42,859 bases of DNA. Origin: an uncultured Lachnospiraceae bacterium (GTDB lineage Bacteria; Bacillota; Clostridia; Lachnospirales; Lachnospiraceae). Location of the stretch: assembly GCA_947626965.1 (NCBI GenBank), contig CANQUH010000012.1:1-42859 (forward strand). The letters run 5' to 3'. How positions within the stretch are numbered: position 1 is the first letter of the stretch; every line of letters starts with the position of its first letter. Made by a program: the position numbers and the translations under genes. Positions 26,382 to 34,797 of the stretch are shown in pieces. The notes below the pieces were generated by a model. It did not search any database. It saw only the letters and a program-made list of their open reading frames with translations, and was not told the DNA's origin.

Positions 26382-26627
26382 GTGGCAGTAAAGATCAGAC
26401 TGAGAAGAATGGGAAAAAAGAAAAATCCTTTCTATAGAATTGTTGTGGCTGATTCCAGATCTCCGAGAGACGGAAAGTTCATTGAGGAAATCGGTACCTA
26501 CAACCCGAACACGGATCCGAGTGAGTTCAAGATTAATGAAGAACTGGCTAAGAAGTGGCTTGCTAACGGCGCACAGCCGACTGAGACAGTTGGAAAGCTC
26601 TTCAAGGTGGCCGGGATTGAAAAATAG
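26382..26627 (+). CDS. rpsP: 30S ribosomal protein S16
   Basis: An 81-residue S16, normal length, beginning [18 protein letters not shown]. The GTG at 26382 is the start: AAGGAGG (26367-26373) is eight bases away, and the GTG at 26373 overlaps that ribosome site. Homologues start at the same MAVKIRL. It assembles early into the 30S body. Confidence 0.97.
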   Translation: MAVKIRLRRMGKKKNPFYRIVVADSRSPRDGKFIEEIGTYNPNTDPSEFKINEELAKKWLANGAQPTETVGKLFKVAGIEK

Positions 26628-26644
26628 AGCAGAGGTGTGCATAT

Positions 26645-26872
26645 ATGAAAGAATTAGTTGAAATAATTGCAAAGTCTCTGGTCGATAATCCGGATGAAGT
26701 GGAAGTGACAGAAAAACAGAGCGGAAAAGCTCTGGTCCTGGAGCTCAAAGTAGCTCCTTCTGACATGGGAAAAGTAATCGGCAAGCAGGGCAGAATCGCC
26801 AAGGCGATCCGTTCTGTTGTAAAAGCGGCAGCGTCCAGGGATGACCTGAAGGTGATTGTGGATATTCTGTAG
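26645..26872 (+). CDS. khpA: KH-domain RNA-binding protein KhpA
   Basis: A 75-residue single KH domain with the signature GKVIGKQGR (about residues 42-50). In Gram-positive bacteria KhpA with KhpB binds many RNAs and affects cell division and elongation. It lies 17 bases after rpsP, as in most Firmicutes. Confidence 0.95.
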   Translation: MKELVEIIAKSLVDNPDEVEVTEKQSGKALVLELKVAPSDMGKVIGKQGRIAKAIRSVVKAAASRDDLKVIVDIL

Positions 26873-26973
26873 CAGAAAGACAGCATGGCAGTTATGATTT
26901 TTCTGCATGCCGGAGAACAGCGGGCAAAATCCGCGCAGAGTGTTCCGGTTTCGCTGCCGGTTACAGGCAAACA

Positions 26974-27060
26974 GATCGAGCAGGAGGAGGTTTTCCATCC
27001 TGCTTGTCTGCGCGGCCCAGGTGTTGCGTCAGCAGCTGGTTTCCATGCCCGGGCCTGCGC
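26974..27060 (-). repeat. Repeat R1, copy C (reverse strand)
   Basis: Read on the reverse strand from 27060 it begins GCGCAGGCCCG and follows the R1 pattern: GGAAACCAGCTGCTGACGC, then CCTGGGCCGCGC, then a GCAGGA/TCCTGC hairpin, ending CTCGATC. It is 87 bases long, like copies A and B. It is inserted in the otherwise compact rpsP-khpA-rimM-trmD operon, between khpA and rimM. The stretch before it, 26873-26973, holds nothing I recognise. Confidence 0.85.
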
Positions 27061-27066
27061 AAAATA

Positions 27067-27095
27067 ATAAGAAGTACGCACCGCGTACTTCTTAT
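27067..27095 (+). other. Strong hairpin next to R1 copy C
   Basis: ATAAGAAGTACGC (27067-27079) pairs perfectly with GCGTACTTCTTAT (27083-27095), loop of three bases. The following bases are only moderately T-rich, so it may be a weak terminator, a processing site or part of the inserted material. Confidence 0.75.
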
Positions 27096-27147
27096 CGTCT
27101 TATATGGGGAAAATATGAAAGGCGCGGCGCGCGTTTAAGGAGCGGAA

Positions 27148-27657
27148 ATGACAGAAAATTTCAGAGTTGGAGCGATTACCAGCACCCATGGGCTGCAGGG
27201 GGAAGTCAAGGTCTTTCCGACAACCGATGATCCTGCGAAATTTAAAAAACTGAAAAGGGTTTATCTGGAGAGCGGCTCCGGTATGAAGGAGCTTGAGATC
27301 GCAGGAGTGAAATTTTTCAAAAACATGGTAATCCTGAAATTCTGCGGGCACGACAGAATTGAGGATGTCCAGCCCTACAAAGGAAAGGATCTTTATGTTC
27401 CCCGCGAGGATGCGGTAAAACTTGGAAAAGATGAATATTATATAGCAGATCTGATTGGCCTGGCGGTCGTCCTCGAGGACGGAACGCCGCTTGGAACCCT
27501 TGACAACGTTCTTCAGACCGGCGCAAATGACGTCTATGTAGTCCATACCTCCGGGAAGAAGGAGATTCTGATTCCGGCAATCCGCCAGTGTGTGCGGAAG
27601 GTGGATATTGCAGGGGGAATTATGCAGGTACATCTGCTGGAAGGCATGGATGAGTAA
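27148..27657 (+). CDS. rimM: Ribosome maturation factor RimM
   Basis: A 169-residue protein with the N-terminal RimM beta-barrel (VGAITSTHGLQGEVKVFP) and the C-terminal PRC-barrel domain (YYIADLIGLAVV to EILIPAI). It helps mature the 30S head and binds S19. AAGGAG precedes the ATG by five bases. trmD follows 12 bases after the stop. Confidence 0.97.
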   Translation: MTENFRVGAITSTHGLQGEVKVFPTTDDPAKFKKLKRVYLESGSGMKELEIAGVKFFKNMVILKFCGHDRIEDVQPYKGKDLYVPREDAVKLGKDEYYIADLIGLAVVLEDGTPLGTLDNVLQTGANDVYVVHTSGKKEILIPAIRQCVRKVDIAGGIMQVHLLEGMDE

Positions 27658-27669
27658 AGGAGGTCCTGC

Positions 27670-28473
27670 ATGAAGTTTCATGTTTTGACTCTGTTCCCTG
27701 AGATGGTTGAGGCCGCTCTTGGAACCAGCATTACGGGACGTGCCATGGCAAAGGGAATTATCTGTCTCCATACAGTCAATATTCGTGATTTTTCGCTCAG
27801 AGGGGACGGCAGGATCGATGATTATCCGTATGGAGGCGGAGCCGGCATGGTCATGCAGGCGGAACCTGTGATGAGAGCCTGGGAATCGCTTGCCGGAGAG
27901 CTCCCGGCGCAGACGCGCGTGATCTGCCTGAATCCGCAGGGACGGGTGTTTGACCAGAAGATGGCGGAGGAGCTCGCAGGCGGGGAAGAACTGGTTTTTC
28001 TCTGCGGACATTATGAAGGGATCGATGAGAGGGTGCTGGATGAGATCGTTACGGATCATGTCTCGATCGGGGATTATGTTCTGACAGGAGGAGAGCTCCC
28101 GGCGCTTGTCATGATGGACGCGATTGCGCGCATGGTCCCCGGGGTTCTGAGCAATCAGGAATCCGGACAGTCGGAGAGCTTCCAGGGAGGACTTCTGGAA
28201 TATCCGCAGTACAGCCGTCCCGAGGACTGGAGGGGGAAGAAGGTTCCTGCTGTGCTTTTGTCGGGTCATCATGCCAATGTGGACCGCTGGAGGAGGAATC
28301 AGTCGATTCTGCGGACGCTGCGGAACCGGCCGGAGCTTCTGAAAACAGTAACATTTGACAAAAAAGACCGTAAATATCTCCAGGCGCTCATAACCGGTCA
28401 GGCGGAGGATGAGATCACGCAGGAGCAGGCTGTTTTTTTGTCAAAACTTCTTGCAATCACAGAGAAATCATGA
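27670..28473 (+). CDS. trmD: tRNA (guanine-N1)-methyltransferase
   Basis: Methylates G37 next to the anticodon of several tRNAs with S-adenosylmethionine. The SPOUT-knot segments are clear: [25 protein letters not shown] and [15 protein letters not shown]. At 267 residues it is 15-25 longer than usual, with a charged C-terminal extension. AGGAGG precedes the ATG. The last codons carry the promoter for rplS. Confidence 0.98.
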   Translation: MKFHVLTLFPEMVEAALGTSITGRAMAKGIICLHTVNIRDFSLRGDGRIDDYPYGGGAGMVMQAEPVMRAWESLAGELPAQTRVICLNPQGRVFDQKMAEELAGGEELVFLCGHYEGIDERVLDEIVTDHVSIGDYVLTGGELPALVMMDAIARMVPGVLSNQESGQSESFQGGLLEYPQYSRPEDWRGKKVPAVLLSGHHANVDRWRRNQSILRTLRNRPELLKTVTFDKKDRKYLQALITGQAEDEITQEQAVFLSKLLAITEKS

Positions 28474-28479
28474 TAGAAT
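28451..28479 (+). promoter_or_regulatory. Internal promoter for rplS
   Basis: TTGCAA (28451-28456) and TAGAAT (28474-28479) with a 17-base spacer, overlapping the trmD stop. The 75-base leader that follows could fold and may serve autoregulation by L19, as reported for other Firmicutes, but I cannot confirm a known leader motif here. Confidence 0.55.
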
Positions 28480-28558
28480 AGTCTGCGTTGTGGAAAAGAG
28501 ATGGTCCTCTGTTACAGATTTTGTATTAAGAACATCCAAAAATATAAGGAGGAACACA

Positions 28559-28906
28559 ATGAACGAGATTATCAGAAAAATCGAAGAGGAACAGCTGAAA
28601 GCTGAGGTTCCCGAGTTTCGTGTGGGCGATACGGTAAAGGTATACGCGAAGATCAGAGAGGGAAACCGCGAGAGAATCCAGATATTTGAAGGAATTGTCC
28701 TTAAAAAGCAGGGCGGAGGCGTAAGAGCTACATTTACTGTCCGCAAGAATTCAAACGGTATCGGAGTTGAGAAGACATGGCCGCTTCATTCTCCGTCTGT
28801 GGAACGTGTCGAGGTTGTAAGACATGGTAAAGTAAGACGTGCGAAACTGACCTATCTGAGGGGACGCGTCGGCAAGAGAGCCAAAGTGAAAGAGCTTGTG
28901 AAATAG
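28559..28906 (+). CDS. rplS: 50S ribosomal protein L19
   Basis: A 115-residue L19 with [18 protein letters not shown] and the conserved [13 protein letters not shown] end. It sits at the 30S-50S interface. AAGGAGG (28546-28552) is six bases before the ATG; an in-frame extension to 28409 would overlap trmD and is rejected. A terminator follows at once. Confidence 0.98.
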   Translation: MNEIIRKIEEEQLKAEVPEFRVGDTVKVYAKIREGNRERIQIFEGIVLKKQGGGVRATFTVRKNSNGIGVEKTWPLHSPSVERVEVVRHGKVRRAKLTYLRGRVGKRAKVKELVK

Positions 28907-28916
28907 TGAGTGTATC

Positions 28917-28953
28917 CAGGGACAATTACATCATTGTATATTGTCCCTGTTTG
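28917..28953 (+). terminator. Terminator after rplS
   Basis: CAGGGACAAT (28917-28926) pairs with ATTGTCCCTG (28940-28949), followed by TTT. It lies inside a longer frame that reaches into lepB, which shows that frame is not coding at its 5' end. Confidence 0.75.
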
Positions 28954-29062
28954 CGTACGCGGAGAAAAGAGAATGCCGCTCGTCAGGGGAACGGCGGCAG
29001 AGGAAAAGGGGTTTTCTGCCGGAGCCTGTCTTGCCGGCAGAAACGGCGGGATGGAGGCCATT

Positions 29063-29755
29063 ATGAGAAGAAGAAGACTTCCGAAGCAGCGGCAAAACCA
29101 GGGAAGTGCCGGTCAGTACGGGCCGAGTGTTCAGCAGCTGGATCTGCAGTCTGTTCCCGGACCTTCCAGAGCGGGAAGGCGGCAGAGGAGGAGAGAAGAG
29201 CAGCCGGGTCCGAAGCACCGGCTGGCGCTTCTGCAGAAGATTCTGGTATGGACCTTCCAGATTCTGGTTATGATTCTTTTTGCGTATATTGCGGTACTCT
29301 TTTTCGGCCAGTCCAGGACGAATATCGGCCAGTCGATGGAGATGACGCTGCAGGGCGGAGACATTGTTCTCATCAATACTTTTTCCTATCAGATCAGCCG
29401 CCCTGAACGCGGAGATATCATCTCGTTCCGGCCGAACGGCAGCGAGACCGCACATTCCAATATCAAGCGGGTGATTGGCCTGCCGGGGGAGACCGTTCAG
29501 ATCAAAGAGGGAATTGTATACATTGACGGGCAGGTCCTGATGGAGGAAGGAAATTATCCGACGATCACAAATCCTGGGATGGCGGAGAAGGAAGTTCATC
29601 TTGGCAGGAAGGAGTACTTTGTGCTCGGAGATAATCGAAACAACAGCGTGGACAGCAGGTTTGCCGATATCGGAGCGGTGAATATTGACCACATTGAAGG
29701 AAAAGTGTGGATGGTTTTGTCTCCGTCCGAGAACAGGCGGCTGCTGCGCAGCTGA
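29063..29755 (+). CDS. lepB: Type I signal peptidase, copy 1 (divergent)
   Basis: A 230-residue membrane serine protease that removes signal peptides outside the membrane. A 55-residue Arg/Gln/Pro-rich cytosolic arm precedes one helix (about 57-81). The catalytic dyad is Ser91 (GQSMEM) and Lys135 (SNIKRVIG), with GDNRNNSVDSR as the later box. The motif reads SMEMTL, where most enzymes have SM.PTL. The ATG at 29063 follows GGAGG (29053-29057); upstream in-frame codons pass through a terminator. It differs clearly from the two copies after rbgA, so specificity may differ. Confidence 0.93.
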   Translation: MRRRRLPKQRQNQGSAGQYGPSVQQLDLQSVPGPSRAGRRQRRREEQPGPKHRLALLQKILVWTFQILVMILFAYIAVLFFGQSRTNIGQSMEMTLQGGDIVLINTFSYQISRPERGDIISFRPNGSETAHSNIKRVIGLPGETVQIKEGIVYIDGQVLMEEGNYPTITNPGMAEKEVHLGRKEYFVLGDNRNNSVDSRFADIGAVNIDHIEGKVWMVLSPSENRRLLRS

Positions 29756-29777
29756 CCATATAACTGAGAGGTGGCGG

Positions 29778-30677
29778 ATGAATTATCAATGGTATCCTGG
29801 TCATATGACAAAGGCCAGGCGCATGATGCAGGAGGACATCAAACTGATTGACCTTGTGATTGAGCTGGTGGACGCCCGGGTTCCGCTCTCGAGCCGCAAT
29901 CCGGATATCGATGAGCTGGGAAAGGGAAAAGCAAGACTGGTCCTCTTAAATAAAGCAGATCTTGCGGACCGCTCTGCAACGGATAAATGGGAAAGCTATT
30001 TCAGGGACCGCGGCTGTTTTACCGCTGTGGTGGACGCGCGGAGCAGAACAGGGATGCGGGCGGTCAGCAGCGCCATAGATGATGCGTGCCGGGAAAAGAA
30101 AGAGCGGGACCGCAGGCGGGGAATTATAAACAGGCCGGTGCGCGCCATGATTGCAGGCATTCCCAATGTGGGGAAATCCACATTTATCAATACATTTGCC
30201 GGAAAGGCATGTGCGAAAACGGGCAACCGGCCCGGAGTGACAAAGGGAAAGCAGTGGATACGCCTCAACCGCGAGGTGGAGATGCTGGATACTCCGGGAA
30301 TACTCTGGCCTAAATTTGAAGATCAGATGGTCGGACTGAAACTGGCCGTGACCGGCGCGATCCGCGATGAGATACTTCAGCCGGAAGAACTGGCTCTGTG
30401 GCTGATTACTTATCTTCTGACTCAATACCCCGGGGTGATTGCCGGGAGATATCAGATTGATGAGGAAACACTGACGGCGCAGGCGTCCGGACAGAGCCCG
30501 GACAGAGCGGCGGAAACCGCGGATGTGCTGGCGCGTATTGCAAAAGTGCGCGGATGTGTGAAAAAGGGCGGGGAACCGGACGGCCAGAAAGCGGCGCAGC
30601 TTCTGATTGAGGATTTTCGCAGCGGCCGTCTCGGAGCGATTACGCTGGAGATGCCTGTTTTGGAGAAACAGATTTAA
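29778..30677 (+). CDS. rbgA: Ribosome biogenesis GTPase RbgA (YlqF)
   Basis: A circularly permuted GTPase, with the G4 motif NKAD before the G1 motif GIPNVGKST and then DTPGILWP. It acts at a late step of 50S assembly. The 299-residue protein begins NYQWYPGHMTKA, typical for the family. The ATG at 29778 follows GAGAGGTGG. It is flanked by signal peptidase genes on both sides. Confidence 0.96.
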   Translation: MNYQWYPGHMTKARRMMQEDIKLIDLVIELVDARVPLSSRNPDIDELGKGKARLVLLNKADLADRSATDKWESYFRDRGCFTAVVDARSRTGMRAVSSAIDDACREKKERDRRRGIINRPVRAMIAGIPNVGKSTFINTFAGKACAKTGNRPGVTKGKQWIRLNREVEMLDTPGILWPKFEDQMVGLKLAVTGAIRDEILQPEELALWLITYLLTQYPGVIAGRYQIDEETLTAQASGQSPDRAAETADVLARIAKVRGCVKKGGEPDGQKAAQLLIEDFRSGRLGAITLEMPVLEKQI

Positions 30678-30700
30678 TTTTTACAAAGGTGGTGGCTGAC

Positions 30701-31273
30701 ATGAAGGATGACAAAAAAGCAGAAGAAAAGGAAGCGAAGCAGACCAGTATGGCGAGGGAAATTTTGAGCTGGATTGCTTATATAGGTGTTGTTCTGGGAT
30801 TAACGTGGTTTATCCTGCATTTTGTCGGACAGAGAACCATGGTGGACGGACGTTCCATGAATCCGACGCTGAACGACGGGGACAATCTGATTGTTGAAAA
30901 ACTGTCCTATCGTTTCGGAAGTCCGGAACGTTTTGACATCATTGTGTTTCCGTATGATGATTCCAAGTTTTTCATTAAACGTATTATCGGCATGCCGGGT
31001 GAGACCATACAGATTGACCTGGAGGGCAATATCTACATAGACGGAGAGATTCTGGAAGAGAATTATGGTCTTGAGACGATTGAGGATCCGGGGCGTGCGA
31101 TTGAGCCGGTAAAACTTGGAGATGATGAATACTTCGTCATGGGAGATAACCGCAACAACAGTAAAGACAGCCGCAATGAGCTTGTCGGGAATATTAAGAG
31201 GGACAAGATTGTAGGCCGCGCGTGGGTTCGCATCTGGCCTCTGTCCGATATCGGATTTCTGAAGCATCAGTAG
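30701..31273 (+). CDS. lepB: Type I signal peptidase, copy 2
   Basis: 190 residues: a charged 20-residue cytosolic start, one helix (about 21-42), then Ser52 in GRSMNPTL and Lys93 in FIKRIIGMPGE, and the GDNRNNSKDSR box. ATG at 30701 is preferred to the in-frame GTG at 30689 because of distance from the AGGTGG ribosome site. It is very similar to copy 3 from the DGDNLIV segment onwards. Confidence 0.95.
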   Translation: MKDDKKAEEKEAKQTSMAREILSWIAYIGVVLGLTWFILHFVGQRTMVDGRSMNPTLNDGDNLIVEKLSYRFGSPERFDIIVFPYDDSKFFIKRIIGMPGETIQIDLEGNIYIDGEILEENYGLETIEDPGRAIEPVKLGDDEYFVMGDNRNNSKDSRNELVGNIKRDKIVGRAWVRIWPLSDIGFLKHQ

Positions 31274-31301
31274 AAAGGCTGCCGGAAAGTGGTGACCAGC
31301 A

Positions 31302-31856
31302 GTGAAAAGAAAGAAGCCTGCCGTTAAGAGAAGGTCAGTTGTCAGAGAGGTGTGCAGCTGGGTTTTAAATCTTGTTCTTGTGTTTGTCTGTATGTGGCTG
31401 CTTGTCGAATATGTTGGAGAGAGGACGCAGGTCAGCGGGGAATCCATGTATCCGACAATGAGTGACGGGGACAATCTGATCGTCGATAAAATATCGTACC
31501 GGTTTATTGATCCCGGACGTTTTGATATCATCGTGTTTCCGTTCAAGTATCAGGAGGACACTTTTTATATTAAGCGAATTATTGGCCTTCCGGGCGAAAC
31601 TGTGCAGATTCAGGATGATGTGATTTATATCAACGGCAGAAAGCTGAAGGAAGATTACGGGTACGGGGAAATCGGAAACCCGGGGCTGGCTTCGGGACAG
31701 ATCACGCTGGGACGGGACGAATATTTTGTTCTCGGAGATAATCGCAGCAACAGCAGCGACAGCCGGGAACCAAGCGTTGGAAATATATCGCGCAGCGATA
31801 TTGTCGGCAGAGCCTGGTTCCGAATCTGGCCATTATCCGGCTTTGGATTTTTATGA
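31302..31856 (+). CDS. lepB: Type I signal peptidase, copy 3
   Basis: 184 residues with a GTG start. A Lys/Arg-rich start, one helix (about 17-38), Ser48 in GESMYPTM and Lys91 in YIKRIIGLPGE, then GDNRSNSSDSR. Shared segments with copy 2 (DGDNLIV.K.SYRF..P.RFDIIVFP) point to a tandem duplication. The ribosome site is weak (GGTG), so expression may depend on coupling to copy 2, 28 bases upstream. Confidence 0.93.
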   Translation: MKRKKPAVKRRSVVREVCSWVLNLVLVFVCMWLLVEYVGERTQVSGESMYPTMSDGDNLIVDKISYRFIDPGRFDIIVFPFKYQEDTFYIKRIIGLPGETVQIQDDVIYINGRKLKEDYGYGEIGNPGLASGQITLGRDEYFVLGDNRSNSSDSREPSVGNISRSDIVGRAWFRIWPLSGFGFL

Positions 31857-31892
31857 TATCATGATGCTGCAGATCAGACTTCCATTGAGCGG

Positions 31893-31941
31893 CGCACCGC
31901 CTGAAAAGTTTATAATGGACTTTTCTCATGCGGTGCGTTTT
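31893..31941 (+). terminator. Long-stem terminator with TATAAT in its loop
   Basis: CGCACCGC (31893-31900) pairs with GCGGTGCG (31930-31937), and inside it GAAAAGT (31903-31909) pairs with ACTTTTC (31919-31925). TTTT follows. The loop contains TATAAT (31911-31916), a perfect -10 sequence, but no -35 at the right distance is visible. Confidence 0.75.
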
Positions 31942-31985
31942 CTATGTGGTGTCACAGGAAATTGCAGACAACAGAAAGGAATTTT

Positions 31986-32750
31986 ATGAAAAGCATTGCG
32001 GATATCAAATGTGAACTGGAACAGGCAGAGGGAGAGAAACTTCAGGAACTGCTTGAGCTGTACGGAAAAGATACAAGAAGCGGTGTGGCCGCTCTTGTTG
32101 AGAAGTACAGGAAAAAGCAGGAAAAACTGGAAAAAGAGCGGGAAAGGCTTGCGCACATGCGTATCTATGAAGAGAAGTATGAGCATGTGGGGCTGATATG
32201 CGGCGTTGACGAGGCAGGGAGAGGCCCTCTGGCCGGCCCCGTTGTGGCCGGTGCCGTTATCCTGCCTCCCGGCTGTGAGATTTTGTATCTGAATGATTCG
32301 AAAAAGCTTACCGCGAAGAGGCGGGAGGCTTTGTACGAGGAAATATACCAGAAAGCAGTCGCGGTTGGCGTCGGGATTGTCGGACATGAGCGCATTGATG
32401 AGATTAATATCCTGCAGGCAACGTATGAAGCGATGCGGGAGGCGGTCAGTTCTCTGGGAACGGTTCCTCAGATTCTTCTGAATGATGCAGTGACGATTCC
32501 GCATATGACGATTCCTCAGGTACCGATCATAGGCGGTGACGGAAAAAGTCTCTCGATCGCGGCCGCCAGCGTGATTGCAAAAGTGACGAGGGACAGAATT
32601 ATGTGTGAATATGACAGGGAAATGCCGCAGTATGGTTTTGCGTCACATAAAGGCTATGGGTCGGCTGCCCATGTGGAGGCCATCCGCAAGTACGGACCCT
32701 CGCGGATACATAGAATGAGTTTTCTAAAACATATACTGAGGCAGGACTGA
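31986..32750 (+). CDS. rnhB: Ribonuclease HII
   Basis: Cuts RNA in RNA-DNA hybrids, including single ribonucleotides in DNA. The active site is in CGVDEAGRGPLAGPV, with further acidic residues in YLNDSKKL and in the NDAV region. At 254 residues it has the charged, probably coiled-coil N-terminal extension (about 60 residues) common in Firmicutes. The ATG at 31986 follows AAAGGA; the upstream frame runs into the terminator. Confidence 0.96.
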   Translation: MKSIADIKCELEQAEGEKLQELLELYGKDTRSGVAALVEKYRKKQEKLEKERERLAHMRIYEEKYEHVGLICGVDEAGRGPLAGPVVAGAVILPPGCEILYLNDSKKLTAKRREALYEEIYQKAVAVGVGIVGHERIDEINILQATYEAMREAVSSLGTVPQILLNDAVTIPHMTIPQVPIIGGDGKSLSIAAASVIAKVTRDRIMCEYDREMPQYGFASHKGYGSAAHVEAIRKYGPSRIHRMSFLKHILRQD

Positions 32751-32775
32751 TGATTCCTGCCAGGGAGGCGGCTGA

Positions 32776-33135
32776 TTGAACAAAAGACAAACAGGAACAC
32801 AGTATGAGCAGCTCGCGGTTTTGTTTCTTGAAGAAAAGGGATACCGTATTCTGGAGAGGAATTTCCGGTACAGACAGGGAGAGATTGATATTATCGCGCT
32901 TGACGGGGAGTATCTTGTGTTTCTGGAAGTAAAGTACCGAAAAGATGACCGGATGGGGACAGGCGCCGAGGCAGTGGGGCCTGGGAAGCAGCGGCGCATC
33001 ATCCGCTGCGCACAGTACTATCTGATGAGACATCCGGAATATGGACTCGCTCCCTGCAGGTTTGATGTTGTTTCCGTGTGCGGCAGAAAGGTGACGCTGT
33101 ACAGGGATGCGTTTCAGACAGGCATGTCTGTGTGA
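32776..33135 (+). CDS. YraN family (UPF0102) protein
   Basis: A 119-residue protein with a predicted restriction-endonuclease-like fold: GEIDIIALDGEYLVFLEVK carries the D-ELK-type residues. The exact role is unknown; links to DNA uptake or repair have been proposed for the family. TTG start seven bases after GGGAGG. It sits next to rnhB as in many bacteria. Confidence 0.93.
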   Translation: MNKRQTGTQYEQLAVLFLEEKGYRILERNFRYRQGEIDIIALDGEYLVFLEVKYRKDDRMGTGAEAVGPGKQRRIIRCAQYYLMRHPEYGLAPCRFDVVSVCGRKVTLYRDAFQTGMSV

Positions 33136-33232
33136 CTGTTCTGTGAGGGGCTTTCATTCATGGGGATGCCGGTATGTCTGACAGGGGAGTTTGTTGGGAA
33201 ATTTTCGGGCAAAAGTACCAGGGGAGAAAACT

Positions 33233-33718
33233 ATGGTTGCAGCATACGTTTCGAGAGAAAAAATGATCGTTCTTATTGCGGCTTTTTTTGTGATACTCAT
33301 TTTTGTCTGGATCACTGTCCGCATGTTTTCGCGCAGAAAGCGTTATCCCTATCGTGCCCGTCCGATTCTTACAAAAAGAGAATACGGGTTTTATCTGCTT
33401 TTGCGGCAGGAGGCCGAGAGAAGAAATCTTCTGATCTGTCCGAAAGTCGGACTGAAGGATCTGATGGAGGTATCCTCCCGGAAAAATTATATGAAATATT
33501 TTGCGGGGATCTCGCAGAAACATGTGGACTTTGTCATATGTGACAGAAATCTGGAAGTCCTGTTTGCACTTGAACTTGATGACAGGTCTCATGATACGGC
33601 GGAAGCGGGAAAGAGGGATCAGTTCAAGGACAGAGCGTTTCGTGCGGCGAAGATTCCGCTGAAACGTGTCAGAAATTATAATGCGGGAACGGTGCGGGAA
33701 CTGTTCCGCGAAATTTAA
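33233..33718 (+). CDS. Membrane-anchored DUF2726 protein
   Basis: 161 residues: one N-terminal transmembrane helix (about 11-31), a basic stretch, then a DUF2726 domain with HVDFVICDRNLEVLFALELDD, again a nuclease-like (PDDEXK) pattern. Function unknown. The ATG at 33233 follows AGGGGAG; the earlier in-frame codon at 33191 has no ribosome site. Two nuclease-fold genes side by side (with YraN) may hint at shared nucleic acid work, but DUF2726 proteins are widely scattered. Confidence 0.8.
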   Translation: MVAAYVSREKMIVLIAAFFVILIFVWITVRMFSRRKRYPYRARPILTKREYGFYLLLRQEAERRNLLICPKVGLKDLMEVSSRKNYMKYFAGISQKHVDFVICDRNLEVLFALELDDRSHDTAEAGKRDQFKDRAFRAAKIPLKRVRNYNAGTVRELFREI

Positions 33719-33804
33719 TAAAGTGTCTGCAGGTGCGGCGCAGAGAAGAGAGGCGGCGCGGATGACTTGTGCCGCAGGACCGGACGGGAAGGAAGGTTAT
33801 TGCC

Positions 33805-34743
33805 ATGAACCATGGGAATATCAGTGATAATGGTATGCTTTGTGATGATACAGTTTATGATGATATGATCTGCGGTCTGAAGCTGCAGCGTTCAGGGAGC
33901 GGCCGTGTGATCAGGTCGTCTGAAAAGGGCGGGGTGCCGTTTCTGACATTTCCGCTGCTTAGTGAAATACCGGGAATTGTTCACGGTTTCAGTACAAGGC
34001 TCGGTGGCGTGAGCACAGGAGATCTCGCCTCCATGAACCTGAGTTTTTCCCGCGGTGACGATCCGGAACGTGTGCGGGAAAATTACCGCCGGATTGCGGA
34101 CGCGATCGGGTTTTCCGTGGATGATATGGTATTCTCTTATCAGACGCACACAAACCATGTCCGTGTTGTGACAGAAGCTGACCGGGGAAAAGGATATGTG
34201 ACAGACCGGGATTACAAGGATGTGGATGGACTTGTGACGAATGTGCCTGGGCTCGTGCTTGTGACTTTTTACGCGGACTGTGTGCCGTTGTTTTTTGTGG
34301 ATCCTGTGCATGGCGCGATCGGCCTTTCCCATTCAGGATGGAGGGGAACCGTGTCCGATATCGCCGGGGTGACAGTCCGGGCGATGCAGGAGACGTATGG
34401 CAGCGATCCTGCAGAACTGATTGCCGCGATCGGACCTTCGATCTGCCGCTCCTGTTACGAGGTGAGCGAGGATGTGATTGTCCAGGTACGGGAACAGTAT
34501 CCCCACGAAATGTGGCCGCTTCTCTATGACACGAAGACGGACGGCAAATATCAGCTTGATCTCTGGGAAGTGTGCCGCCGGAATATGATGAGAGCCGGGA
34601 TACGTCCGGAACATATTGCTGTGACGGACGTCTGCACCTGCTGTAATCCGGATATCCTTTATTCCCACAGAGCCTCACAGGGAAAAAGGGGAAATCTGGC
34701 GGCGTTTTTGTGCTGCAGCAAGTCCGGCGGAAATTCCCTGTGA
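33805..34743 (+). CDS. pgeF: Purine nucleoside phosphorylase PgeF (YfiH family)
   Basis: A 312-residue protein of the multicopper-laccase-like YfiH family, whose members cleave adenosine and inosine and, in E. coli, edit peptidoglycan intermediates. Zinc ligands are in YQTHTNHV, FYADCVPL and SHSGWRGT. About 40 residues before the domain are extra. The ATG at 33805 follows GAAGGAAGG by seven bases. Confidence 0.92.
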   Translation: MNHGNISDNGMLCDDTVYDDMICGLKLQRSGSGRVIRSSEKGGVPFLTFPLLSEIPGIVHGFSTRLGGVSTGDLASMNLSFSRGDDPERVRENYRRIADAIGFSVDDMVFSYQTHTNHVRVVTEADRGKGYVTDRDYKDVDGLVTNVPGLVLVTFYADCVPLFFVDPVHGAIGLSHSGWRGTVSDIAGVTVRAMQETYGSDPAELIAAIGPSICRSCYEVSEDVIVQVREQYPHEMWPLLYDTKTDGKYQLDLWEVCRRNMMRAGIRPEHIAVTDVCTCCNPDILYSHRASQGKRGNLAAFLCCSKSGGNSL

Positions 34744-34797
34744 AATGGGAAAGCTCCGCGCACAGATGCGCGGAAACATGGGAGAAGGGATGATAAG

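Noticed and set aside
26885-27230. Short frames over R1 copy C, and a similar one over R1 copy B
   Set aside because: The similar peptides (CAAQVLRQQL) come from translating the R1 repeat, not from a shared protein.
31889-31916. Promoter TTGAGC...TATAAT before rnhB
   Set aside because: The spacer is 20 bases and the TATAAT is in a terminator loop; kept only as a remark.
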